In this document: piece by piece, positions 1 through 7,437 of the stretch | How positions within the stretch are numbered: the stretch's first letter is position 1 | Layout of the letters: each line of letters starts with the position of its first letter | Assembly (NCBI GenBank): GCA_905234535.1 | Contig: CAJOII010000023.1 | Coordinates: 1-50,758, forward strand | Length of the DNA: 50,758 nucleotides | Source: an uncultured Ruminococcus sp. | Lineage (GTDB): Bacteria > Bacillota > Clostridia > Oscillospirales > Acutalibacteraceae | Direction of reading: 5' to 3' | Notes under the pieces: model-generated | Seen by the model: only the letters and a program-made list of their open reading frames with translations | Told to the model about the DNA's origin: nothing | Databases searched by the model: none | Made by a program: the position numbers and the translations under genes

Positions 1-145
1 AATTTCTTGAGTACTCACCAAGCCTCTCGGCTCGGCTGCTCTCAAAGTAATTACGGGTCTCTTTTCTTTGTTGTTTAATTTTCAAGGTCCTTTTTCACTG
101 AGAGAATTAACCTTTACAACAGTGTAACCGCATTCACTCAGCGTA
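1..145 (-). other. Probable rRNA operon leader (minus strand)
   Basis: This untranslated stretch lies directly downstream of a consensus promoter at 152-180 and reads leftward out of the window. On the minus strand it contains a boxA/antitermination-like segment (CCTTGAAAATTAAACAAC, around 73-90), which resembles the leader upstream of 16S genes in many Firmicutes. No open reading frame of note is present. That an rRNA operon follows is inference, because the 16S gene itself is outside the window. Confidence 0.5.
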
Positions 146-151
146 ATTGAT

Positions 152-180
152 ATTATATTATATCAGTCCCGAAATGTCAA
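152..180 (-). promoter_or_regulatory. Strong sigma-A promoter, probably of an rRNA operon
   Basis: Minus-strand TTGACA (180-175), exactly 17 bases, then TATAAT (157-152), with a second overlapping TATAAT 5 bases upstream of it. The downstream leader suggests rRNA transcription leftward. Confidence 0.7.
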
Positions 181-374
181 GGAAAATTTTAAAATTTTTT
201 CAAGTTTTTTTCTTCTTATTTTTTACTGAAACTTATAATTCTTTGATGCAAAAATAGCATTTTCAACGAACGAGATTATAAGTGGCTTTTTTAACATTAT
301 TATATATAATGTTCGAATTTGCAACACATATTCTGATAATTTTAAAATAAAACCAAATAATTACAAATTTGTAA

Positions 375-402
375 TGGACAATCTCTCATTTTGTGGTATT
401 AT
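375..402 (+). promoter_or_regulatory. Promoter of the cytidylate-kinase-like gene
   Basis: TGGACA (375-380), 16 bases, TATTAT (397-402), 35 bases before the start codon. The surroundings (180-400) are very AT-rich and hold nothing else recognisable. Confidence 0.5.
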
Positions 403-437
403 ATATGTAATAACACAATAGAGGGTGGTTTCAGGTT

Positions 438-1052
438 ATGGATCAATACATCATCGCGATCGGCAGACAGTTTGGCTCGGGCGGAAGAGCAATCGGAGAG
501 AAGCTCGCCAAAAAGCTCGATATCAAATTCTATGACAAAGAGCTTATCTCCCTCGCTGCGAAAGAGAGCGGGATCAGTCCCGAGGTGTTCGAGAATGTTG
601 ACGAAAAGGCGGCGAACTCTCTGCTCTACTCTCTCTCGATGGGACTGTACAGCTTCGGTTCGGGATTCTCCGCGATGGGAGATCTTCCGGTCAATGACAA
701 ACTCTATATCCTGCAGCACAAGATCATCAAGGAGATTGCCGAGAAGGAATCATGCGTCATCGTCGGCCGGTGCGCGGACTATGTCCTCAGAGAGAATCCA
801 AACTGCGTCAAGATCTTCATCTACGCGAACATGGACTACAGAAAACAGGAAGCGATCAAGAAGCACGGGATCGACGAAGCGAGAGCAGAACATATCATCA
901 ATAAGACCGACAAATCCAGAGCCAACTACTACAGCTTCTATTCCGGTCAAAAATGGGGTATGGCGGAGAACTATGATCTGTGCATTGATTCTTCCAAGCT
1001 GTCGGAGGACAAGATCGTCGATTTAATCATCGACTACATTAAAATCAGATAA
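438..1052 (+). CDS. Cytidylate kinase-like family protein
   Basis: A 204-residue P-loop protein of the cytidylate-kinase-like family (Pfam AAK_26 type). The glycine-rich loop near the N-terminus reads GRQFGSGGR (about residues 9-17), which is the variant typical of this family rather than the GPxGSGKST of true Cmk. A conserved VGRCADYVL segment lies near residue 112. These proteins are cytosolic and presumed nucleotide or small-molecule kinases; the substrate is not established, and it should not be taken as the housekeeping cmk. The start follows GAGGGTGG (421-428) at a good distance. It is a single-gene unit with its own promoter and a terminator at 1065-1110. Family assignment is firm from sequence; the reaction is inference. 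Confidence 0.85.
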   Translation: MDQYIIAIGRQFGSGGRAIGEKLAKKLDIKFYDKELISLAAKESGISPEVFENVDEKAANSLLYSLSMGLYSFGSGFSAMGDLPVNDKLYILQHKIIKEIAEKESCVIVGRCADYVLRENPNCVKIFIYANMDYRKQEAIKKHGIDEARAEHIINKTDKSRANYYSFYSGQKWGMAENYDLCIDSSKLSEDKIVDLIIDYIKIR

Positions 1053-1064
1053 TTATATCGTATA

Positions 1065-1110
1065 AATATCAACAGACGCCGATGATTGATTTCGGCGTCT
1101 GTTTGATATT
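1065..1110 (+). terminator. Intrinsic terminator after the kinase-like gene
   Basis: An inverted repeat pairs AACAGACGCCGA with TTCGGCGTCTGTT, extended by ATATC/GATAT. It lies 13 bases after the stop codon. The T tract is short. Confidence 0.6.
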
Positions 1111-1144
1111 GCCCCTAAAAACGAATCGAGGGCAGTATATTCAA

Positions 1145-1178
1145 ATAAGTGGTAAGAAGGAATCGTGAAGAAGTGAAC
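1145..1178 (+). repeat. Short dispersed repeat, copy A
   Basis: A segment reading AATAAGT..TAAGAAGGAATCGTGAAGAAGT closely resembles 44476-44506, near the truncated four-helix-bundle gene. It is non-coding. Similarity was judged by eye, at roughly 80%. Confidence 0.4.
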
Positions 1179-1219
1179 GGATCATTCCTATCATCTGTTC
1201 CCTATTACATTATATATGC

Positions 1220-2008
1220 TCAGTCAGAGGAATTGATGACGCTCAGCGGATCGATCAGCTTGTCCCCTACCCTGATCTCGATGTGAACATGAGATTCATC
1301 CTCTGATTCACATGGGATAACAGAGACAGCTCCTATGGTGTCGCCGGTGGAGAGTGTCTCTCCCTTCTCGACATTTAGCTCACCTGACAGTCCGCAATAG
1401 TACACAGTGAAATTCTTGGATTCTACCTCAACAATAATTCCGTATAATTCTGAAGAAGAAATATTATTTACCACGCCGTCGCACATCGCGTAGACCGCCT
1501 CTCCCTCATCAGCGACAAAATCGCAACCGGTATGCGGGCGGTAGTCCCCCATCGTCTTGTTATAGACCGCATCTTCGCTGTACTGCTTGAGGACACTGTG
1601 GCTCTTGGTCGGATAGATAAGAGAATCGGTCACCTTCAATACCGCCTGCAAAGATGAAAGCTCAGACTCTGCGTCAGGCTCTTCGGACTCTTCCTCAGCG
1701 GTGTCTGTCGGACTCTCATAGAGCGTGATGCTCTTGCCCTTGCGGGTAGGTTCTTCCGGCTCGGGAGCGGTCTCCGGCTCTTCTCCCTCTGTCTCTTCTT
1801 CTGTTACACCGGTGACATCCTGCGAGACCTGACGATAGGTCTCTGTCTGACTCGTTAATGTCGCGGTATATGTGTCGTCGGTATCATATAGATCGCTGAA
1901 ATTCGTATACGCGGACCATACCGCTAAGCCCACGGCAATCAGGCATATGGACAGTGCGACATAGAATCCTGCGCGATCCGCCGATCTGTTTCTTTTGTAT
2001 CTTTTCAT
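1220..2008 (-). CDS. Membrane-anchored M23 (LytM-type) peptidase domain protein, SpoIIQ-like
   Basis: About 262 residues. The start at 2008 (MKRYKRNRS) is chosen because a GGAGGC ribosome binding site sits 7 bases upstream; an in-frame start further upstream would add 26 residues running back toward the tRNA-Gly promoter. One membrane segment lies at about residues 15-36, then an acidic, threonine-rich linker to about residue 125, then a C-terminal M23 fold. Both zinc-ligand motifs are visible: HTGCD (HxxxD) and HVH (HxH), so the site may be intact. The architecture, single TM plus linker plus LytM, matches clostridial SpoIIQ, which acts at the forespore membrane; a vegetative cell-wall hydrolase is the alternative. 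No spore genes adjoin it, so the SpoIIQ role is inference. Confidence 0.75.
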   Translation of the reverse strand: MKRYKRNRSADRAGFYVALSICLIAVGLAVWSAYTNFSDLYDTDDTYTATLTSQTETYRQVSQDVTGVTEEETEGEEPETAPEPEEPTRKGKSITLYESPTDTAEEESEEPDAESELSSLQAVLKVTDSLIYPTKSHSVLKQYSEDAVYNKTMGDYRPHTGCDFVADEGEAVYAMCDGVVNNISSSELYGIIVEVESKNFTVYYCGLSGELNVEKGETLSTGDTIGAVSVIPCESEDESHVHIEIRVGDKLIDPLSVINSSD

Positions 2009-2079
2009 AATAACGCCTCCGCTGTTATTATGAACCGTGAAAGACAGCTTTATACAGTAAAAATATCGTTGAATACTAT

Positions 2080-2108
2080 TTGACAAACGAGAGATAATGT
2101 GGTATGAT
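2080..2108 (+). promoter_or_regulatory. Promoter of tRNA-Gly
   Basis: TTGACA (2080-2085), 17 bases, TATGAT (2103-2108), preceded by TGG (extended -10). The mature tRNA begins 20 bases downstream. Confidence 0.8.
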
Positions 2109-2127
2109 AACTACCACAAATGAATAC

Positions 2128-2201
2128 GCAGATGTAGTTTAGTGGTAGAACTTCAGCCTTCCAAGCTGACCGTGTGGGTTCGATTCCCATCATCTGCTCC
2201 A
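2128..2201 (+). tRNA. tRNA-Gly (TCC)
   Basis: Cloverleaf with acceptor stem GCAGATG/CATCTGC, D-loop TAGTTTAGTGGTAGAAC, anticodon loop CTTCCAA (anticodon TCC at 2160-2162), T-arm GGGTTCGATTCCC and an encoded CCA end (2199-2201). Confidence 0.97.
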
Positions 2202-2237
2202 AATAAAAAGGCACCCTGTTGGATGCCTTTTTTATTT
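2202..2237 (+). terminator. Intrinsic terminator of tRNA-Gly
   Basis: AAAAAGGCACCC, a TGTT loop, GGATGCCTTTTTT: a hairpin with a T tract immediately after the tRNA. Confidence 0.85.
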
Positions 2238-2330
2238 GGAGCATAGGGAATGATGATGGGAATCGAAAGGGCGTTAAGAAAACAGTCCGGCGGACTGTTT
2301 TTAGCCCGTGGCGATGATCTCTGTCAGTCA
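2237..2330 (+). repeat. tRNA-derived repeat module 1 (antisense copy of the tRNA-Gly 3' end plus hairpin)
   Basis: After the terminator the sequence reads GGAGCA, 8 extra bases, then GATGATGGGAATCGAA: together the reverse complement of the tRNA-Gly 3' end (T-arm to CCA). It continues with GGGCGTTAAGAAAACAGTCC and a palindromic hairpin (ACAGTCC..GGACTGT) followed by TTTTTAGC. The same order of parts occurs beside tRNA-Leu (21747-22019). There is no coding potential. Confidence 0.6.
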
Positions 2331-2374
2331 GGAGGTGTCGGCATATGACGAAATCACTGTCACCTCCAAATAAA

Positions 2375-2570
2375 GCGGAATCATCTGCTCCATTAATATG
2401 AGCGGAGAATATCTTTAAGATACTCTCCGCTCATATGATTAGACAAAACAGAGCAGATGACGGGGATCGAAGGCGACTGTGCCGAGGACGAAGCACGCAA
2501 TCGCTGAAGTACGAAGGTAAAAATGATTCAATGAATCATTTTTAGGGAGAGCGCATATCTGCGGCGTCGT
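2375..2570 (+). repeat. tRNA-derived repeat module 2
   Basis: A sense fragment of the tRNA-Gly 3' end (ATCATCTGCTCCATTA, 2379-2394) is followed by a strong hairpin (ATGAGCGGAGAATATCTT/AAGATACTCTCCGCTCAT, 2398-2438). Then comes an antisense fragment (GAGCAGATGACGGGGATCGAA, from about 2451) and a second palindrome (AAAATGATTC/GAATCATTTTT). The order is tRNA end, terminator-like hairpin, antisense T-arm, palindrome, as in module 1. From 2571 to 2770 I see only a further inverted repeat (CCCTGATAATCCGG/CCGGATTATCAGGG, 2642-2684) and no gene. Confidence 0.55.
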
Positions 2571-2770
2571 TCCCGTAAACGGCAACAAGCAAGATAGCTT
2601 TTCGCATCAGTAAGGCATATTCATCTGATTTAGTAATTAACTCCCTGATAATCCGGTTTATGACTACAGCCGGATTATCAGGGCGTTGAATTTTTAGAAT
2701 TAGAATAAGTAGTCTATGAACAAAATCGCTCAGTTTTTGATACCGACGATCCGCCTTGATGAAACAGCAC

Positions 2771-3184
2771 TTACTTCGCTTGAAGCGCGGCGGATAGAAC
2801 AGCCAGAATAATCGGTGAAAGAAGCAGCACGATCCCGATGATAAGAAGGATATTGAAGAGCTTGTTAGAATTGGAACGATACTCCAGCGCGTCCTGCGGC
2901 TTTTTCGGATTATACCAGATGGGACACTGATCTCCCACCCTGCTTACATTTGGGTTGATAGCCGTCGATTTCAGCTGATACTCGATGCCGTTTACATAGT
3001 AAGAATAAATGTGCATGCTTGGAAGTCTGCCGTTAGTATCATACCGCTCCCGGATCTCTCTCAGCACTCCTTGTGTCTGCGCACAACAGCGTTTATTCTT
3101 TTTCTTTCCGATCGGAGCAACAATAACAAGAATAACTCCTAATAAAAATAGAAACAAGCCTAAAGCGAAAAATGTTCTCCCCAC
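2771..3184 (-). CDS. DUF3592-type membrane protein
   Basis: 137 residues with two membrane segments, at about 5-24 and 108-132, enclosing a soluble beta-rich portion. That portion contains the SYYVNGIEY and VGDQCPIWYNPKKP motifs typical of DUF3592 proteins. The start is GTG at 3184 behind AAGGAGG (9 bases). Function is unknown for the family. It is a single gene, with tRNA-associated repeats downstream and an empty, AT-rich stretch (3200-3488) upstream. Confidence 0.7.
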   Translation of the reverse strand: MGRTFFALGLFLFLLGVILVIVAPIGKKKNKRCCAQTQGVLREIRERYDTNGRLPSMHIYSYYVNGIEYQLKSTAINPNVSRVGDQCPIWYNPKKPQDALEYRSNSNKLFNILLIIGIVLLLSPIILAVLSAALQAK

Positions 3185-3488
3185 AACAGTACCTCCTTGA
3201 TGTTTTCTTCAAATAACGATATGAACTGCCTATAGACAATCGGCTGGGGGTATTCGCAAAATTCAGAGATGATAAGCGGTGTAGCATGAGTATAGCATAC
3301 ATTTATGCTTTCTGCAAAAAATTTTCTTAAATGTGAAGTTATTTGTTTCCTGATTAGAGATAAAATTTATGCGCTGAGCGAGAGCGCAATCTGTTTAAAT
3401 CCGGCAAGTTACCCACACCTTGCCCTACATTTCTTTTAATAAAAACGCACAATCGAAATATATATATTAAATTGTCGGCACTTTTTTC

Positions 3489-3517
3489 TTGTCATTTAAA
3501 AAACTATTTGATATACT
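3489..3517 (+). promoter_or_regulatory. Promoter of the STAS gene
   Basis: TTGTCA (3489-3494), 17 bases, TATACT (3512-3517). The bases from the -10 onward (TATACTTAAACTAAGATAATAT) nearly repeat those at the amylase promoter (39231-39256, minus strand). Confidence 0.7.
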
Positions 3518-3551
3518 TAAACTAAGATAATATCAAACGGAGGATACAGTT

Positions 3552-3854
3552 ATGGAAATCAAGACAAATTCAAAAGGCTCCTCGGCAGTCATCACCCCTA
3601 TCGGCAAGATCGATACCGTTACTGCTCCCGAGCTGCAGACTGAAATCGAAAAGGTGATCGAGACCGCCGAAGCTCTTGAGATCGACTTCTCACAGATTAA
3701 CTACATCTCTTCCGCCGGACTGAGAGTTCTGCTCTCAACCCAGAAGAAGATAAACGCAAAGAACGGTACTTTGAAGATCACGAACACCGATCAGATGATC
3801 GACGAGATCTTTGAAGTCACCGGATTCAGTGATATTCTGACGATTGTAAAATAA
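3552..3854 (+). CDS. STAS-domain anti-sigma factor antagonist (SpoIIAA/RsbV-like)
   Basis: 100 residues forming a single STAS domain. The signature YISSAGLRVL (residues 51-60) carries the serine (S53 or S54) that is phosphorylated by an RsbW/SpoIIAB-type kinase in this family. It acts in the cytosol in partner-switching control of an anti-sigma factor or other effector. No cognate kinase gene adjoins, but the transporter on the other side of the next gene (4530-6299) carries an RsbW-like ATPase domain, which is a possible partner (inference). CGGAGG (3538-3543) precedes the ATG. A weak hairpin at 3866-3896 may terminate transcription before the PASTA gene. Confidence 0.85.
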   Translation: MEIKTNSKGSSAVITPIGKIDTVTAPELQTEIEKVIETAEALEIDFSQINYISSAGLRVLLSTQKKINAKNGTLKITNTDQMIDEIFEVTGFSDILTIVK

Positions 3855-3931
3855 TCTGATTTTCAGCTATCGTTGAGATTTACGACAGCTTTTTGTTATC
3901 ATCAAATTTTCTGTTAAAGGAGAGTACTGTC

Positions 3932-4426
3932 ATGAAAACAAACAAACTTTTAAAGAGAGCTTTTGCAGTTCTCCTGTCAGCGTTTCTGATCATCGCTGTT
4001 CTGTCCGGCTGCGCCGCGAGCGAGATCACCGTACCCGATGTCACGGGACTAAGTATCGAAGAAGCGGAAAAAACGATCAATGACGCGGGACTGACAATGG
4101 TCGTCTCAAGAGAGCGCTTCTCAAACAAGACCCCCGAGGGTTATGTCGACAAGATGGATACAGCGGCAGAAACTGTCCTGAAAGCCGGCGAAGAGGTTAA
4201 AGTTGTCAAAAGCAAAGGAAAAGGCATCCAGGTTCCGGATATGGGCGTCCTCACCGGCGCGGAAGCAGAGAATCTGCTGACCGTCTTAGGACTTCACTGT
4301 ATCGTCGAAGAAGAATACAGCGATACCGTTGAAAAAGGTAATATCATCAGCTATACCGACGGCGGGGCAACGCTGCCCGAGGGCAGTGATGTCACCATTG
4401 TCGTCAGCGTCGGCAAACAGGCTTGA
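3932..4426 (+). CDS. PASTA-domain lipoprotein
   Basis: 164 residues. The start at 3932 follows AAAGGAG; an earlier in-frame ATG (3893) lacks a ribosome binding site and would spoil the signal peptide. The lipoprotein signal ends in LSGC (cysteine near residue 27), so it should be lipid-anchored outside the membrane. Two PASTA repeats follow: VPDVTGLSIEEAEKTI (about 33-98) and VPDMGVLTGAEAENLL (about 100-163). PASTA domains usually bind muropeptides or beta-lactams and occur on Stk kinases and PBPs; here they stand alone, so a sensing or wall-binding role is inferred. Confidence 0.85.
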   Translation: MKTNKLLKRAFAVLLSAFLIIAVLSGCAASEITVPDVTGLSIEEAEKTINDAGLTMVVSRERFSNKTPEGYVDKMDTAAETVLKAGEEVKVVKSKGKGIQVPDMGVLTGAEAENLLTVLGLHCIVEEEYSDTVEKGNIISYTDGGATLPEGSDVTIVVSVGKQA

Positions 4427-4483
4427 TCATTATATAAATGATGAATCAGCTATATGATTTAATGAAATAATCAAGCATAATAA

Positions 4484-4521
4484 AAGTACGGCGGATTTTG
4501 CAGTTCGCCGTACTTTTTTAT
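4484..4521. terminator. Bidirectional terminator between the PASTA and MATE genes
   Basis: AAAAGTACGGCG and CGCCGTACTTTTTT form a perfect stem with flanking A and T runs, lying between convergent genes. Confidence 0.85.
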
Positions 4522-4529
4522 GTGGAATA

Positions 4530-6299
4530 TCAAATTGATACCGTCAGGTTATTCAGATCCATCGCGCTGACATAGTGGACGGATTTTGCCATACCGCATA
4601 CCATGCGAATGCCTATATTTGAGGTAGGATCATCGCTTTCGTGCAGCTTGATCCACTCGGTAGGATCAAACGCCTTGCAGTTGTCTCTGAAGCGAAGCGT
4701 AAAACCCTCCTCTTCCCTGATCACGCGAATATCGATGCCGTTGCCCTTGCCCTTCATAAAGCCGTGGCGGACGATGTTGTTGCCGAGTTCTTCGACGAAC
4801 AGCGAGAGAAGATAGGTCTGCTTCGGGTCGGCGTTCTTGCTGACACAGAACTCTCTGACAGCGTCAGACGCGGGAATCACCTGAGACTCATCGGTGACCG
4901 AGGCCTCAAAAACATTCTCCTCAGGCGCGCCAAACGGCTCTTTCAAGAAGAGATAATCGGACATTCTGTACGGGATCCCTCTCTTATGGATCGCCGCGAA
5001 GATGATGATACTGAGCAGGGTACAGCCCTCACCGATCAGAAAAGCAAGCCAGACAGCGTCGGTGCTGAGAATCCCCGCGAGCGACAGCGCCGGTACAACG
5101 ATAAAGACGAAGGTCTCCAAGAAACAGAAGATGTTCGAGATCGCCATTCTTCTCATTCCCTGCGTATAATTCACAAAAGCGTTGTTGATTCCGTAGAGGA
5201 TCAGGCTGACAGAATAGAATCGAAGTCCTCTTGCCGCAAGCGCGACCATCTGCTCACCGTTGTCGCCCTTGAACACACCGGCGATCACATCCGCAAGCAG
5301 GAAGATTGCCACGGCGAGGATACCACCGATCAGCAGAGCGGTCCTGACAGTCACCTTGACGAGCGAGAGCGCCGCGGAGCGATCCTTCTCTCCGAGGATC
5401 ATACCGGCGATCATTGCGCAGGTCATACCGATACCGATCATAGTCGATGAAGTAAAGTTCATGATCGTGTTCAATACGCTCAGCGCGGCGACAGCGGTAC
5501 TCGAGAGCACCGTCGCGACCATGATCTGGTTGAGGATCGCGTTACGGAGCATCGTCGCGGTAGAGCCCATTGCGGAGGAAGACCCAGTGAGAAGGATATC
5601 TGAGAGATCCTTGAGTCTGAGTCCCTTGAAAGAGAATTTGAAGATGATATCCTTCTTCGTAAAGTGCAGAAGCATGATCACTAAAGCAACAAAGTAGCTG
5701 ATCGAGGTAGTGATGCCCATACCGAGCATACCGCCTTTGATGACAAGAGCATTCAGGATATCACCGACGATATCGAGTACGGTCATCACGACGACCGCGA
5801 CAACGACGCGGTTTGCGTCGCCGTCAAGACGCATCAGAGCGTTGAACTCAAACAGCAGAAGAACCGAAGGGATCGAGAACATCATACCGAGCAGATAGTC
5901 CGAAACAAGCGGCAAAAGATGGGCGGACTTGTCTCTCGCACCGAGAAGTACGCAGACATTTTCTCTGAAAAAGAATATCAAAAGCATCAGAACAGCGGAG
6001 ATAACAATCGTCACGACCATACACATCGAGAAGGTCTGTCTCGCCTTCTGCTTGCTGCCGGCGCCCAAATGCTGGGCACAGACCACCTGCGCGCCCATTG
6101 CGAGAACTCCGGAAAAGGCAGTCGTCAGGTTGACGACAGGGGTCACAAGCCCGTACGCCGCCATGCTGTCAGTCCCTAAGAATCTGCCGATGATGATACC
6201 GTCGATCACGATCCCGAGCATCGCGGCGATCGCCGCGGCGATAATGCTCAGAACAGAGCTTCTGAATAATTTACTGATGATCTTACTGTTATGATTCAT
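4530..6299 (-). CDS. MATE-family transporter fused to an RsbW-like ATPase domain
   Basis: 589 residues, about 140 more than a usual MATE protein. Residues 1 to about 450 form 12 membrane helices of the MATE (multi antimicrobial extrusion) fold, which exports drugs or metabolites using a cation gradient. The tail, about residues 465-589, is a cytoplasmic HATPase_c_2 domain of the RsbW/SpoIIAB type. It has an N box (VEELGNNIVRHGF), a metal/ATP motif region (DNCKAFDPTEW) and a G2-like segment (SNIGIRMV). Such domains bind or phosphorylate STAS proteins. The gene precedes mscS on the same strand, 20 bases apart in a shared unit with mscS first. The fusion is unbroken in frame. Substrate and signalling partner are unknown. 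Confidence 0.85.
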   Translation of the reverse strand: MNHNSKIISKLFRSSVLSIIAAAIAAMLGIVIDGIIIGRFLGTDSMAAYGLVTPVVNLTTAFSGVLAMGAQVVCAQHLGAGSKQKARQTFSMCMVVTIVISAVLMLLIFFFRENVCVLLGARDKSAHLLPLVSDYLLGMMFSIPSVLLLFEFNALMRLDGDANRVVVAVVVMTVLDIVGDILNALVIKGGMLGMGITTSISYFVALVIMLLHFTKKDIIFKFSFKGLRLKDLSDILLTGSSSAMGSTATMLRNAILNQIMVATVLSSTAVAALSVLNTIMNFTSSTMIGIGMTCAMIAGMILGEKDRSAALSLVKVTVRTALLIGGILAVAIFLLADVIAGVFKGDNGEQMVALAARGLRFYSVSLILYGINNAFVNYTQGMRRMAISNIFCFLETFVFIVVPALSLAGILSTDAVWLAFLIGEGCTLLSIIIFAAIHKRGIPYRMSDYLFLKEPFGAPEENVFEASVTDESQVIPASDAVREFCVSKNADPKQTYLLSLFVEELGNNIVRHGFMKGKGNGIDIRVIREEEGFTLRFRDNCKAFDPTEWIKLHESDDPTSNIGIRMVCGMAKSVHYVSAMDLNNLTVSI

Positions 6300-6319
6300 A
6301 TGTTATCTCTCTTAAATAA

Positions 6320-7129
6320 TCACTTTGAATGGATGTCGATCTGCTTGTACGGGATCCTGATGCCGTTCTCGGCGAGTTCATCCTGAATGATACGAAGCAC
6401 CTCTCTGCGGATATCGGGTCGATCGTTCGGTTCACAGAAAAAACGGATCTTGTAGATGATCGCGCTCTCCGAAAAATCCTGTGTTCCTTTAAACACACAG
6501 TTCTCTACCCCATCTGTCTCGGAGATCTTATGAGCGATCTCAGTCATCACACGAAACACCGTCTTACGGTCTTCATCGTACGAAAGCGGGACATCGATAT
6601 CCACCAGATGGGTCAGGCGCCGTATCTGAGAAATATTGCGGTTCGCTACAGAAATTACGGAGCGATCGTCAAGATACTCGATCTTGGTAGTGCGGATATT
6701 GAAGGCGATCACAATGCCGTCCTTGCCGTTATACTCGACCGCGTCGCCGATCTGAAAATACTTATCGAACAGAATCAAAAAGCCCGAGAAGATATCCTTG
6801 AGAAAATCCTGCAGTCCGATACCGATCACAGCGGACATCAGACCAATACCGGCGATGAACGAATTGACATTGACACCGAATGCAGAGAGAACCAGCAAGA
6901 TAATCAAAAACGCAACGACCACACGAATAATATGATAGGACACGGTCAGTGCGGTCAGCTTACTCTTGTCATCGGTAAAAGCGGAATTTGTCCTGATCTT
7001 CCGAAAAGCGATTCTGAAAGCGATCAGAACGCCGCTACCAACCACAATGATCAGCAAACCGATCAATACTTTCGAGAGTGTGATCGATTCTATAATCTCA
7101 TCGAGAAATGTTTTTGCGGCGAGTTCCAA
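6320..7129 (-). CDS. Small-conductance mechanosensitive channel (MscS family)
   Basis: 269 residues. Three membrane segments (about 19-42, 62-85 and 88-112) are followed by the MscS beta domain. The pore helix region GIGLMSAVIGIGLQDFLKDI and the following FDKYFQIGDAVEY are characteristic. It opens under membrane tension to release solutes. The start is TTG at 7129 directly behind GGGAGGGAG. It lies upstream of the MATE-ATPase gene in the same transcription unit. The length is normal for the short MscS (YggB-type) class. Confidence 0.88.
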   Translation of the reverse strand: MELAAKTFLDEIIESITLSKVLIGLLIIVVGSGVLIAFRIAFRKIRTNSAFTDDKSKLTALTVSYHIIRVVVAFLIILLVLSAFGVNVNSFIAGIGLMSAVIGIGLQDFLKDIFSGFLILFDKYFQIGDAVEYNGKDGIVIAFNIRTTKIEYLDDRSVISVANRNISQIRRLTHLVDIDVPLSYDEDRKTVFRVMTEIAHKISETDGVENCVFKGTQDFSESAIIYKIRFFCEPNDRPDIRREVLRIIQDELAENGIRIPYKQIDIHSK

Positions 7130-7376
7130 AAAACTCCCTCCCTAAAAATAACATTATGATGTATTATAACACATTCTGTCAAAAATGGGAATATCACGCA
7201 GAACTATTTTATCAGCTCTGAATTCTTGCAGCGGATCAGAGTTTTTCTTTTGCCGAAATCCGCATTTTTTCTGATAAAATTGCCAAAACCAATGCTGCAA
7301 AGTCAAATTAGATATCAATTCTGTAATTCTTTAAAAGAACAATATAACATTAATTTAATATTTTTAGAAAAAAGTC

Positions 7377-7405
7377 TTGTATTTTTGTAACTTTGGTTAT
7401 ATAAT
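7377..7405 (+). promoter_or_regulatory. Promoter of the cohesin/dockerin gene
   Basis: TTGTAT (7377-7382), 17 bases, TATAAT (7400-7405), 33 bases before the start codon. Upstream, 7160-7376 is AT-rich with no gene. Confidence 0.7.
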
Positions 7406-7437
7406 TGTAAATAATCGGGTCAACAGGAGGATACTAT

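Noticed and set aside
2050..2244. A minus-strand reading frame with MGIEPTRSAWKAEVLPL across the tRNA-Gly gene
   Set aside because: It is the antisense translation of the tRNA, a well-known spurious protein; the tRNA cloverleaf explains the sequence.
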